The notes under the pieces were generated by a model. It saw only the letters and a program-made list of their open reading frames with translations. It was not told the origin of the DNA and did no database searches. A stretch of DNA of 64,000 nt, taken from an uncultured Winogradskyella sp. GTDB taxonomy: Bacteria; Bacteroidota; Bacteroidia; Flavobacteriales; Flavobacteriaceae. A program made the position numbers and the translations under genes. The stretch covers positions 248,001 through 312,000 of the forward strand of contig CAJXLB010000002.1 in NCBI GenBank assembly GCA_913055905.1, read 5' to 3'. This document shows positions 27,001-34,230 of the stretch, piece by piece (within the stretch, counting starts at the first letter, position 1; each line of letters opens with the position of its first letter).

Positions 27001-28832
27001 CTGCTTTGACCTATGTCAACGATTACTTTACCCTGGACTATGAAGAGTTCTTAGCTCGATACTTCCCTCGTAAAAAGCGACAAATACAACGAGCTATTAC
27101 TCCCAAGCGATTTAGAGAAATTATTGCAGATCTAGACACTGACCAAAGCAATGTAATTCAAGATAACAAGTCTGATAAGATTCTTGTTTACGCTGGTCCA
27201 GGAAGTGGAAAGACCAAAGTCTTGGTTCATAAGATTGCCAGTTTATTGCTCATTGAGGATATTAAGCCTGAACAATTTTTAATGCTAACCTTTTCTAAAG
27301 CCGCCGCGTTGGAATTTAAGAATCGAGTGAGAAACCTTGTACCAGAATATGCTGGACTGATAAGAATAAATACCTTTCATGGCTTCTGTTTTCAACTAAT
27401 GGGGCAATTGGGAGATCTCAATAAATCCCAAAATGTTATTCAAGATTGCATAAAAGCGATTAATAACGAAGAAATTGATATTTCAATTATTGAGAATAAA
27501 AATATATTGATGTTCGATGAGTTTCAGGATGTGAACAAAGTAGAGTGGGAGCTGATTCAATTGCTCATTAAAAAAGCAGAAAATCCAAGAGTGGTTGCAG
27601 TAGGTGATGATGATCAAAACATTTACGGTTTTAGAGGGTCTTCCAATATTTACATGAACCATTTTAGGAAATATTATGGAGCAACACTTTACACATTGCC
27701 TAAAAATTATAGAAGTTACCCTGATATCGTTGATTTCAACAATAAAGTACTTGTTTTTTTGAAAGACAGATTGAAATCCCAGGAATTAATTGCTGGAAGA
27801 AAAAGAGGAGGGGGGAGTGTCCACCTTACAAAATATAGAGGTAATTATTTAGAGCGCCCAATAGCAGACTATGTTAAAGATTTTAAATTATCGGGTACAA
27901 AGGCAGTACTCACTCGTACCAATATGGAAGCCTTACTTGTAAGTTCGCTATTAAAGAAAATGGGAATTTCAACTCGATTAATGGCGGGTTTTGAAGGTTT
28001 TCGAGTTTCAGATTTGTTCGAGATTAAATGTTTTGATTACCAACTCAGAGAAACTATTGGCGAATCGGGCATTATTTTGGAATCTAATTGGGAATCGGCC
28101 ATTGATTGGTTTAAATCTAAATTTGAATCATCCCTGCATTATCATACCTGTATGGATTTAATCAGGAAGTTTGATTTTTCAAATCCTGAGAAGAAATTAT
28201 TGGTTGATTGGAGAGAGTATTGTCGTGAGGTAAACATGGAAGATGCCATTAGGCCTGATGCTGAAAAAATTATAGTATCAACGATGCATAAGGCGAAAGG
28301 AAAAGAGTATGACCATGTATTTATGATGCTTGATAATTACAACTATTCTAGCCCAGAATCAAGAAGATTATTATATGTTGCGAGTTCAAGGGCTAAGAAA
28401 ACCTTACATATTCATACCAATGTAGACTTCTATGATTCTATTAGGGCAGAGTATTTAGTAAATTCAGTATATGAAGGCAACTTAAGTGAACCCCAACATT
28501 ATGAAATGATTCTTGGCCATAAGGACGTCAGCTTGAGCTCACAGAAATATCCTCGACCATTGTCGATACTTCGGAATATAAAAACCGGTGATAAACTTCA
28601 AAAAGATGAAATGAACTTTGGTGAAAACACTGCACCTGGATTAAAGAAATCAAATGAGGGAAATTTGTTGCTTTTTTCAAAAAAGTTTGTTGAAGAAAAA
28701 TATAATCCAATGTTGGAAAAAGGATATGAATTGACCGAAGCTAGAGTTGAATATATAGTCTTTTGGTATGATAAAGACGATGCCAAGGAATATAAAATTG
28801 TTTTACCAAGATTGAAGTTTAAAAAAGAGTAA
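24030..28832 (+). CDS. DEDD exonuclease - RecQ helicase - UvrD helicase fusion
   Basis: A 1600-residue protein that joins three nucleic-acid enzymes. Residues 1-125 resemble a DEDD-type 3'-5' exonuclease (Asp8 and Glu10 in FLDIETN, CGHNILKHDIP, and Asp111 in PLSDCKL). A Cys cluster (CDDSTCSYCETK) precedes a RecQ-type superfamily 2 helicase with PTGGGKSLTFQ (Lys292), DEAHCFSNWGQDFR (391-394 DEAH), CFTATA and EAGRAGRDER, then a winged-helix-like region. From about residue 1050 a UvrD/Rep-type superfamily 1 helicase follows: AGPGSGKTK (Lys1061), NTFHGFC, DEFQDVN (1163), GDDDQNIYGFRG, YRSYPD, MHKAKGKEYD and YVASSRAKK. Placed directly after McrBC, it may process or degrade DNA ends made by restriction. 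It is probably transcribed on its own, as 160 nt separate it from mcrC. Confidence 0.85.
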   Translation: MQNILFLDIETNPKSKSIDYGAIYKGQELHERNTLRLEKWIKEAQYICGHNILKHDIPELKKKLGDTPFENKKYIDTLLWSPILFVKRPNHKLTKGYRLVNPSEVNNPLSDCKLTEDYLIKELNAFNSLSHSERNALYGLLKDEPNFNVFFELTGFDNSNYEDLNINYLLSEEVCASIDLSTYAKTYPVEMAYVFTLLKLGDKDAVLPPWVRYEYPHTEKILNTIRFNLCDDSTCSYCETKLNPRKALMEYFNYPDFRKFDLNRSMSLQEEAVRAGLQKTSFVAVFPTGGGKSLTFQLPALMRGASTRDLTIVISPLISLMKDQVDNLKDRFGITKAIAINGLLSPLERQEAFEMVEDGRADILYLSPESLRSPSVYRLILSRTIGRFVIDEAHCFSNWGQDFRVDYLFIADFINKIQNEKNQYNIPISCFTATAKPQVIKDIKLYFEDRLGLELDEFITNKGRTNLSYEVVNVEDGNRKMSYLLPILEECEKPAIIYASRTKRVEEVCALIEQAGFSATFFHGKLESDQKKVNMNAFMNGDKDIIVATSAFGMGVDKDNVKTVIHYNISDSLENYIQEAGRAGRDERINAKCYILYSDDDLNKHFSLLQQTKLNHKEIKDIWRAIKRQAKYRTKISQSALEIAKKSGWDAEMVDLETKVKTAISALEDQGFLKRTLNTPRVFADSLLVKSFSSGQEIIKKSNRISDQDKKDSATVLKRLITDGETRVDYLATTTQLHSKRVQDVIRILRDHSILGDAKDLTAFLNLMRSKYGSSKILNVILQIEKSILENIVPRKITIPLRELNQKLLDEGLLVANVEDIRLILAYWDKRRFVKRSRKDREKDIYEIEFLDRNSLEEDIKWRHNLTLYTFGYLEDLAKNNKDHQGKKDEVPVSFSLLELKESNQFLGKTAEENTKKYEQCLLFLNDVKVIKLEGGFMVSYNKLNISDVDTSKHHFTVEDYNKMQSFYLHRTEQIHIVGEYAKKCVENYESALTYVNDYFTLDYEEFLARYFPRKKRQIQRAITPKRFREIIADLDTDQSNVIQDNKSDKILVYAGPGSGKTKVLVHKIASLLLIEDIKPEQFLMLTFSKAAALEFKNRVRNLVPEYAGLIRINTFHGFCFQLMGQLGDLNKSQNVIQDCIKAINNEEIDISIIENKNILMFDEFQDVNKVEWELIQLLIKKAENPRVVAVGDDDQNIYGFRGSSNIYMNHFRKYYGATLYTLPKNYRSYPDIVDFNNKVLVFLKDRLKSQELIAGRKRGGGSVHLTKYRGNYLERPIADYVKDFKLSGTKAVLTRTNMEALLVSSLLKKMGISTRLMAGFEGFRVSDLFEIKCFDYQLRETIGESGIILESNWESAIDWFKSKFESSLHYHTCMDLIRKFDFSNPEKKLLVDWREYCREVNMEDAIRPDAEKIIVSTMHKAKGKEYDHVFMMLDNYNYSSPESRRLLYVASSRAKKTLHIHTNVDFYDSIRAEYLVNSVYEGNLSEPQHYEMILGHKDVSLSSQKYPRPLSILRNIKTGDKLQKDEMNFGENTAPGLKKSNEGNLLLFSKKFVEEKYNPMLEKGYELTEARVEYIVFWYDKDDAKEYKIVLPRLKFKKE

Positions 28833-29204
28833 ATCTCCAACTCTTAAAAAAATTGCGAATAGATATTTTCAGCTATAAGTTGATTATAGTCTGTTCAGAA
28901 AGCATATCATTTCAAATTCTGCAGCAACAATTAATAACAAGTCCCAGTGTTTGCAATTCGAAATGCATGTTTGATTGGACTTTAACTCTCATTAAATAAT
29001 GAATAGTAAGTTGGTAAAATAAAGGTTGTTTTTTGGTATAATGATTTAGTTATATCCAAAATTTACCCTTTATAGAAATTCGTTTAATTATAAAATATTT
29101 ATGTCTTTAGAGATAATTAGCACATTTGATGATTTTGTCCTTTTAGTATATGGTTTAATTTTTTTGCCTTTATCTCGAACGGAACACTATTGATTAAAAA
29201 GAAC
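28833..29204. other. gene-free AT-rich stretch
   Basis: No coding region, RNA gene or clear terminator could be supported here. It separates the plus-strand defence island from the tandem repeat. Confidence 0.6.
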
Positions 29205-29491
29205 AATAATCTGTTTTGCGATTTAGCGTTTCATTTCAAAATTACAATGATCCGTTTTACAATTTAATGTTTCATTTCTAAATTACAATGATCCGTTTTG
29301 CGATTTAGCGTTTCATTTCAAAATTACAATGATCCGTTTTACGATTTAATGTTTCATTTCTAAATTACAATGATCTGTTTTACGATTTAACGTTTCATTT
29401 CAAAATTACAATGGTCCGTTTTACGATTTAATATTTCATTTCTAAATTACAATGATTCGTTTTACGATTTAATGTTTCATTTCTGAATAAT
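29205..29491. repeat. seven 41-bp tandem repeats in an alternating A/B pattern
   Basis: Exactly seven consecutive 41-bp units start at 29205, 29246, 29287, 29328, 29369, 29410 and 29451. Units 1, 3 and 5 end TTTCAAAATTAC; units 2, 4 and 6 end TTTCTAAATTAC and differ at linked positions (for example TTAGCG or TTAACG against TTAATG or TTAATA), so the true higher-order period is 82 bp. Unit 7 is degenerate at its end. No spacers are present, so this is not CRISPR. It lies between the exonuclease-RecQ-UvrD gene and the cassette array; no ORF spans it. Confidence 0.92.
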
Positions 29492-29862
29492 AATCTTTCA
29501 GTTGAATATAACAAGGCTTGGGTAGTATAATAAAATGTTTCAGTAGTACGTAATAGCATTCGGTTTGCAACGAATTATATTTAATTGGAAATGAATATCT
29601 TTTTTTAAAACATAGTCAAATTCAAGTTTAATTAAATACAAAATATTCTATTTTGGCGGACTCATTTTCTGACTAGGCTCTAAAAAGCAGCGAATTATAT
29701 ACATCCTAATATTGTAAATTTTGTATTACATGTAACATCTCCAAAAAGAAAGGTTTGTTTAAAGAACGATTCATCTGTCTACCAGTAAAAAGATAAAAAG
29801 TCGCGAGGACTTTCATAGGTTGGCTGTAACCATTAATGAATTACACACATGGCTGCCCAAAG
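29492..29862. other. non-coding left border of cassette array 1
   Basis: Without a supported gene. Near its right end 29831-29853 (ATTAATGAATTACACACATGG followed by CTGCCC) resembles the right half of the array's junction palindromes (AATGAGCTATACACG-TTG-TTGCC) in degenerate form. It may be the worn-out outer end of the array. Confidence 0.4.
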
Positions 29863-30456
29863 CTATTTTTTCATTCGACGTTGTCTATTTCGGTCAGTCT
29901 CAAACATCGTAATTTCAATAGCTCTTGTTGGATAAATATCATATTTGAAATTACGAGAAATCAAATCGTGCAATTTTCCGTAATTTTTATTTTCTGATAT
30001 ATTTTTAATTCCATTTAGGTATTCAAGATAGAGCTGTGGTTTATCAATTCCGTAACTACTTTTCTTTTCTGTTAAATATCTAAAAATACGGCTGTCCCAA
30101 ATGGCATAATCTTTCGGATTTATAAAGTGCAAAAGTTTAGAAAGTCCAACCAAAGAATTATTTACCGACTTCTTTAAAATCTCCAATTCGTTGACCGTCA
30201 AAAAGTGTCCATTTTTAACAGTATTTAATAAAGACAAAACTTGGTCCTTTTGTTCCAAATTCAGGTGTATTATTGTCGGCATCCAACCATAAACGAAATG
30301 ACTTGCAATTACCAAATTATGTTCATTTATATCTCCAGCGTTTATATTTTCAAAATATTTTAAAAATTCAGGATAAGTTTCGATATAAGGATCGTTTTCA
30401 CTCAGAATTAATTCTTGAGCATCTCTTAATATCGTTTCAAAGTTCAGGTTTTTCAA
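29863..30456 (-). CDS. hypothetical protein, cassette C1
   Basis: A 197-residue soluble protein with a TTG start (the first in-frame Met-type codon; no ATG is near). It is mostly helical. The best conserved-looking piece is LVGLSKLLHFINPKDYAIWD followed by SRIFRYL, reminiscent of helix-hairpin-helix proteins that include 'IWDSR' near a DNA-binding region, but I cannot assign a family. It is the 3'-most (leftmost) gene of the minus-strand array; its upstream side is bordered by the palindromic junction at 30483-30611. Confidence 0.6.
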   Translation of the reverse strand: MKNLNFETILRDAQELILSENDPYIETYPEFLKYFENINAGDINEHNLVIASHFVYGWMPTIIHLNLEQKDQVLSLLNTVKNGHFLTVNELEILKKSVNNSLVGLSKLLHFINPKDYAIWDSRIFRYLTEKKSSYGIDKPQLYLEYLNGIKNISENKNYGKLHDLISRNFKYDIYPTRAIEITMFETDRNRQRRMKK

Positions 30457-30482
30457 TTCAGCTCAGGTTTTCCTTTAATTGT

Positions 30483-30611
30483 GGGTAACGGTTTTGTGTA
30501 TGGCTCGTTGCGGAAAATCAGCTATGATTTTCCGCCGTGAACGAAAGATAGCAAATTGCAATGAATTCCGATTAGGAATTCAGCCGCAATGAGCTATACA
30601 CGTTGTTGCCA
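30483..30611 (-). repeat. attC-like junction 1
   Basis: About 129 bp beginning GGGTAAC and ending GTTGCCA. Inside, GTGTATGGCTCGTTGCGG pairs with the downstream CCGCAATGAGCTATACAC (two wobble mismatches). Short inner palindromes fill the centre. The layout is that of integron attC sites: outer AAC/GTT boxes, inner pairing boxes and a variable terminal part, but the outer box is GTTRNNN rather than the strict GTTRRRY. Confidence 0.7.
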
Positions 30612-30626
30612 CACGTTTTTATTTAT

Positions 30627-31142
30627 TCAGCCAGTTAAATTTGCAAAAGGTCTTTTCCCAAATTCTTTCACAAATTCCGCTATTAATTTTTTTTCCAATT
30701 CTCTTGGTTCAATGTCAGTCAAAGTCAGCCAACAGAAAATCAAGTCAGAGTGATTTTTGAGTTGCCAAATCAGTCGTCCTCCATAATGTCCAACATTAAA
30801 ACCTTGTCCAAATCTTAAATATTGTTTTAATCTGCTCCGCAAAGTTGCGTTTCGGTTTATTCCACCAGCTTTTCCGATATAAACAACTTTTGAGTTTTCC
30901 ACCCAATTTTTATTTAAGTCAGAAATCGAGATATTTGGGTTTCTACCCTTAAAAAATCCGCCAACACCTTTTTCTAAAAATTCAGGTTTTTTATTTGTCG
31001 GATTAAGCACCAAATAAATTCCCATTTGAGTCGGCAAGATATTTGGTTCCGCTATTAATTCCGACACACTTTTGAAGCCTGAAAATCCATATTTTTTCAG
31101 CTTTGCAATATCGTTAAATTCTATTTCAGCAGTTTTTTTCAA
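30627..31142 (-). CDS. GIY-YIG-like protein, cassette C2
   Basis: About 171 residues. The open frame runs further upstream into the junction repeat, but that extra N-terminus (28 codons) is translated repeat DNA. The likely start is the TTG at 31140-31142, giving LKKTAEIEFNDIAKLKKYGF. A GIY-YIG-type fold is suggested by MGIYLVLNPTNK, then VVYIGKAGG and LRSRLKQYL, which place a GIY strand, a YIG strand and the following Arg. GIY-YIG nucleases cut DNA or RNA. The gene fills one cassette between junctions 1 and 2, whose first and last bases mirror each other (GTTGCCA / TGGCAAC). Confidence 0.6.
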   Translation of the reverse strand: MKKTAEIEFNDIAKLKKYGFSGFKSVSELIAEPNILPTQMGIYLVLNPTNKKPEFLEKGVGGFFKGRNPNISISDLNKNWVENSKVVYIGKAGGINRNATLRSRLKQYLRFGQGFNVGHYGGRLIWQLKNHSDLIFCWLTLTDIEPRELEKKLIAEFVKEFGKRPFANLTG

Positions 31143-31147
31143 ATGTG

Positions 31148-31276
31148 TGGCAACGGTTTTGTGTATGGCTCGTTGCGGGAAATCCGCGAGGATTTTCCGC
31201 CGTAACCGAAAGATAGCAAATTGCAATGAATTCCGATTAGGAATTCAGCCGCAATGAGCTATACACGGTGTTGTAG
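31148..31276 (-). repeat. attC-like junction 2
   Basis: About 129 bp from TGGCAAC to GTTGTAG. It is nearly identical to junction 1 in its inner part (same GTGTATGGCTCGTTGCGG and CCGCAATGAGCTATACAC arms), while its two outer boxes differ from junction 1 and instead match the cassettes on each side. Confidence 0.75.
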
Positions 31277-31283
31277 CACGTTT

Positions 31284-31745
31284 TTACTTTTTCCATATGT
31301 TATTCCATTTGTCTTCATAAGGTTCTAGATATCTCAATGGAATTCCGACTGGATTTGTTTGTTTAACTGGTTTTTTTCTTGGTTTATTCAAATAGTCTTT
31401 GTCAGAAGTTTTGATTACGTTAATCAATTCTTTTCGTGAAACTATAAAATATCTCACATCATTATTTTTGTCAATATGCACAAAAACATAAGGACAGGTT
31501 ATTTTATCTTTTGCCTTATCAATAGTTGCGTGAGTTAGTCCAATTGGATAGCTTTTTCCATTTCTTATAGTTTTCACTTGGATATTTACATTCATTCCAG
31601 TTTCTGGATTTAGTCCAAAAATGTCAACGTCAGGATAGTTTTTTAAAGTTAAACTCGCAACCCAACCATTTAAGCTCATCATTCCAGCTACAAAATATTC
31701 GCCAGTCAGTCCAATCAGATGTTTATTTAGATTTCCTTTGCTCAT
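31284..31745 (-). CDS. DUF4365-like PD-(D/E)xK nuclease-fold protein, cassette C3
   Basis: A 153-residue protein with a PD-(D/E)xK-type core: LTGEYFVAGMMSLNGWVASL (helix plus strand), NYPDVDIFGLNPE (acidic residue Asp in DVDIF) and NVNIQVKTIRNGK (Gln-Val-Lys, the E/QxK element). This arrangement is common in DUF4365-type proteins, which are linked to DNA cleavage and appear in defence and mobile contexts. The N-terminus overlaps the preceding 82-residue gene by 23 bases, so both share the cassette and are probably translated together. The cassette boundaries are GTTGTAG at 31270 and CTACAAC at 31991-31997. Confidence 0.6.
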   Translation of the reverse strand: MSKGNLNKHLIGLTGEYFVAGMMSLNGWVASLTLKNYPDVDIFGLNPETGMNVNIQVKTIRNGKSYPIGLTHATIDKAKDKITCPYVFVHIDKNNDVRYFIVSRKELINVIKTSDKDYLNKPRKKPVKQTNPVGIPLRYLEPYEDKWNNIWKK

Positions 31746-31971
31746 AAAGATAGTTTTCCCAATCTTGTTTTAATTTTTGAACGCTATCGGAAGCGTGTTC
31801 CCAATCGTTGAATTCCACTTCAATTGTTGTTCCGTTTGCATTGTCGAGAGTTACATAAACGTAATTACTCGGTTTTAATTCATTTTCAGTATTCGTATTG
31901 TGTTGGACTGCCAAAATTCTGTCTAATCGCAAAATTGTATCGCCCAACCAAAAGGTGTTTTCTGTGTCCAT
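31723..31971 (-). CDS. small hypothetical protein, cassette C3
   Basis: An 82-residue, mainly beta-rich protein (DTILRLDRILAVQHN, YVYVTLDNANGTTIEVEF) with a C-terminal helix. It lies directly upstream of, and overlaps by 23 bases, the DUF4365-like nuclease gene in the same cassette. The pairing of a short protein with a nuclease-fold protein suggests an inhibitor or antitoxin role, but no family is recognised. Confidence 0.6.
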   Translation of the reverse strand: MDTENTFWLGDTILRLDRILAVQHNTNTENELKPSNYVYVTLDNANGTTIEVEFNDWEHASDSVQKLKQDWENYLYEQRKSK

Positions 31972-31990
31972 AGGGTTTTTCTTAAATGTG

Positions 31991-32123
31991 CTACAACGGC
32001 TTTGTATAACCGTCAGTTACGGATTTAAAGTTACTAATTTTCGGTTTAGTACTGACGATAGCAATTCCGAGTGGATTCGGACGTAGTCGAATCCGCCGTA
32101 ATTGCGGTTATACCTTGTTATGT
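31991..32123 (-). repeat. attC-like junction 3 (different sequence family)
   Basis: About 133 bp from CTACAAC to GTTATGT. The inner arms (TTTGTATAACCG...TTACGG and CCGTAATTGCGGTTATACC) are self-complementary but unrelated in sequence to junctions 1 and 2. The same architecture is therefore conserved without the sequence, as in chromosomal integron arrays with mixed attC sites. Confidence 0.65.
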
Positions 32124-32813
32124 GCTGGCATTTTTTTCTTTTATTATTCTTTCAGCTGTTTCAGATAGAAAATTAGTTAGTTTGTCAATCAAAGTTTTTA
32201 AAAAGTCAATTGATTCCATTTTTACCTGTGATTTTTCTGTATCAAATGATATTCCGTTCGAGTTTTCAATAAATGTAAGTATATCATTTTTTGGTGATTT
32301 TATTATTCCATTGTTATGCGCTATGGAATTTCTAATCAATTGATATTTTTTAATTTCAGTCCATTCGGCATTTAAGCTGTCCAAGCTCACGTCCAAAACA
32401 TTTGTTATATATTTTCTGCATTGACCAATATAACCTTGTCCATTAATATCTTTAGGTCCAATTTTTAAACTTTCCGCTTTTTGGCACCACTCACAAAGTT
32501 TAAAAAATTCATTTTCAAAGGTTGAGTAAATTGTTAGATAAATCGATTGGTTAAGAATGTTAGGAAATTCCGAACTATTCATAATTTCCATTTCGTAAAT
32601 ATCAAATGCATCTGGCATTTCAGGATTATTCGAGTGTTCTTTATTCCAAGCGTGATATTTTTCGTTTAGTTCCTTTTCTTGTTGAAGAATCATTCCTTGG
32701 GTACTTTCCAAGTATGCTTTAATTGGGTCAAATTTAAAGTCATACATAATTCTCGAATTCGCTAGAACCCAATATTTACTTCCTCTAAATTCGTTTCTTC
32801 TGGTTCTTGACAT
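32118..32813 (-). CDS. predicted HEPN-domain protein, cassette C4
   Basis: A 231-residue helical protein. The motif RNSIAH (Arg161 and His166, an Rx4H pattern) in LIRNSIAHNNG is the catalytic signature of HEPN RNases; an earlier helix SIYLTIYSTFENEFFKLCEW also fits HEPN-type proteins of defence and toxin loci. The stop codon lies inside the GTTATGT box of junction 3, as happens with cassette genes. A role as an RNA-cutting toxin or RNA-binding helper is inferred from the motif. No antitoxin partner is in the same cassette. Confidence 0.65.
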   Translation of the reverse strand: MSRTRRNEFRGSKYWVLANSRIMYDFKFDPIKAYLESTQGMILQQEKELNEKYHAWNKEHSNNPEMPDAFDIYEMEIMNSSEFPNILNQSIYLTIYSTFENEFFKLCEWCQKAESLKIGPKDINGQGYIGQCRKYITNVLDVSLDSLNAEWTEIKKYQLIRNSIAHNNGIIKSPKNDILTFIENSNGISFDTEKSQVKMESIDFLKTLIDKLTNFLSETAERIIKEKNAST

Positions 32814-32831
32814 AGTTGGTTTGCTGCTTGC

Positions 32832-33011
32832 ACATAACGGTATAGCTATGATTCGTTGCGGTTGGCGGTTTGCGAAGCGTTGCTAGTTTTTTCCACACGT
32901 GCGAAGCAAACAGCGTAACGAAATCATTCCTCTTTATGTTTAAGTATTAAAAGTAAGAAAAATTTTAAATTGAAGCAGGAGAGTAGCAATGAACTATAGC
33001 CGGTGTTAGCT
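32832..33011 (-). repeat. attC-like junction 4 (long family)
   Basis: About 180 bp from ACATAAC to GTTAGCT. Its inner part (CTATGATTCGTTGCGG ... to ... ATGAACTATAGCCGG, with GTTTGCGAAGCGTTGC and GTGCGAAGCAAACAGC pairing internally) recurs almost unchanged at junctions 5, 6 and 7. Outer boxes vary. Confidence 0.75.
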
Positions 33012-33074
33012 TTTAGTGCTTTTATAATTTATTCCGTTTTTTTTTGTTTTTTCTGTCAGTTTTTTTAGTCAGGT

Positions 33075-33226
33075 TTGAGTGCGCAATTACAGCGTTGTTT
33101 TTCCAGTTCCGATTGCGCAAACAAGCTAAAAAGTCAACCGTAATTCAATTCAGAGATTGAGTGAGTAATTCAGACGTTGCTTTTTCAATTCCAATTCCAC
33201 AATATAGCTAAAAAGTCCAACGTAAT
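33075..33226. repeat. two diverged 70-bp direct repeats inside cassette C5
   Basis: 33075-33144 and 33157-33226 align over 70 bp (both start TTGAGTG and end CGTAAT, with GCTAAAAAGTC near the end). They lie between the junction box at 33005 and the end of the small membrane gene, i.e. in its 3' region, which has no other gene. Confidence 0.75.
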
Positions 33227-33230
33227 ATTT

Positions 33231-33470
33231 TTAAGTCAAACTCGTTTTATTCGTTGCTGATAATTTTTGTTTTCTTCCAATAATAAAATATAGTAAAGCT
33301 CCTAAAAAGTTCCCAAGTAGAACTACCAAAAGCCAAACAATTTTATTATTTCCAGAAAATTCATTTTTCACAATATCAATTAGTGCTATAATCGTTGGTA
33401 TAATTCCAAGAAATACAGTTGTCAATATTAAAATTATTTGCCAAGGTCCAATCATTAAAAATTCATTCAT
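33231..33470 (-). CDS. small two-helix membrane protein (PLDc_N-like), cassette C5
   Basis: A 79-residue protein with two membrane helices (WQIILILTTVFLGIIPTIIA and VWLLVVLLGNFLGALLYFI), joined by a short charged loop (DIVKNEFSGNNK). The G-N-x-G-A-L-x-Y-x-I-x-G-R-K ending is the pattern of PLDc_N domains (the N-terminal anchor of cardiolipin synthases, also found as stand-alone proteins and in immunity proteins). No catalytic domain is attached. It sits alone in a 517-bp cassette together with a 70-bp repeat pair. Confidence 0.7.
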   Translation of the reverse strand: MNEFLMIGPWQIILILTTVFLGIIPTIIALIDIVKNEFSGNNKIVWLLVVLLGNFLGALLYFIIGRKQKLSATNKTSLT

Positions 33471-33514
33471 AGTTCTTTTGTTTTATTTTTATTCGTAATT
33501 TTTTTCAGCATTAA

Positions 33515-33696
33515 AGCTAACGGTTTGGGCTATGGTTTCGTTGCGGTTGGCGGTTTGCGAAGCGTTGCTAGTTTTTTCCACACGTGCGAAGCAAACAGCG
33601 TAACGAAATCATTCCTCTTTATGTTTAAGTATTAAAAGTAAGAAAAATTTTAAATTGAAGCAGTAGAGTAGTAATGAACTATAGCCGGTGTTACCT
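33515..33696 (-). repeat. attC-like junction 5 (long family)
   Basis: About 182 bp from AGCTAAC to GTTACCT. Inner sequence almost identical to junctions 4, 6 and 7; the main differences are a few bases such as GCAGTAGAGTAGTAATG against GCAGGAGAGTAGCAATG. Confidence 0.78.
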
Positions 33697-33709
33697 GCTG
33701 GCTTTTTTA

Positions 33710-34216
33710 TCAGCTATCATATTCTGCTAGTTCAATTTCCTCGTCACTTGGCAACCAACCGTTATTTATTTTCTCAATTAATTCTTTTAAATGTCTTTTT
33801 ACTTTTCGTTTGGTAAAGTCCAAGCAAACAATTGTGTCAATGTCCTTATCAGAGTCGTGAGCAGCTATGGCTGAAAACCAAAATCCTTCGCTAAAATTTT
33901 GATGACTAGTTGTAATAGGTGAATTTTCAAAATCAAATTCCTTTTTTGTCCTCATTTCATAGTCCAAAGCTCGAAAAGCTATTTCTTCGTCAAAATAATT
34001 TTCAGTCGAGAGTGCTAAAGTTCCAGCACTACAAGTGAAAGCTACATTTTTGTCCATACATATCTTTACGGTCGGCGGAACTAATTCCTCGTCCTCTTCG
34101 TCCGCAATTGTAAAAGCAACCCAATCATTTTTAGGTAACGAAAATTTCCATTCAGAGTTATTTCTAATCTGAACGTAATATATTTTTCTTCTATTAATTC
34201 TACCTATGAGTTCCAT
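33710..34216 (-). CDS. hypothetical protein, cassette C6
   Basis: About 168 residues. The open frame extends 27 codons further up into junction 6, but that part is translated repeat; the plausible start is the ATG at 34214-34216 (MELIGRINRRKIYYVQIRN). The protein is a soluble alpha/beta chain with an acidic stretch (IADEEDEELVPP) and no recognised domain. It has features of small immunity or conflict-associated proteins, which is only a guess from context. Confidence 0.55.
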   Translation of the reverse strand: MELIGRINRRKIYYVQIRNNSEWKFSLPKNDWVAFTIADEEDEELVPPTVKICMDKNVAFTCSAGTLALSTENYFDEEIAFRALDYEMRTKKEFDFENSPITTSHQNFSEGFWFSAIAAHDSDKDIDTIVCLDFTKRKVKRHLKELIEKINNGWLPSDEEIELAEYDS

Positions 34217-34230
34217 TTTTTTCAGCTTGC

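Noticed and set aside
29205-29491. CRISPR-like appearance of regular repeats
   Set aside because: The 41-bp units follow each other directly with no spacers, and no cas genes are in the window.
31143-31226. N-terminal extension of the cassette C2 protein
   Set aside because: These 28 codons lie in the attC-like junction repeat; the same DNA occurs at the other junction without being part of a gene, so a TTG at 31142 is preferred.
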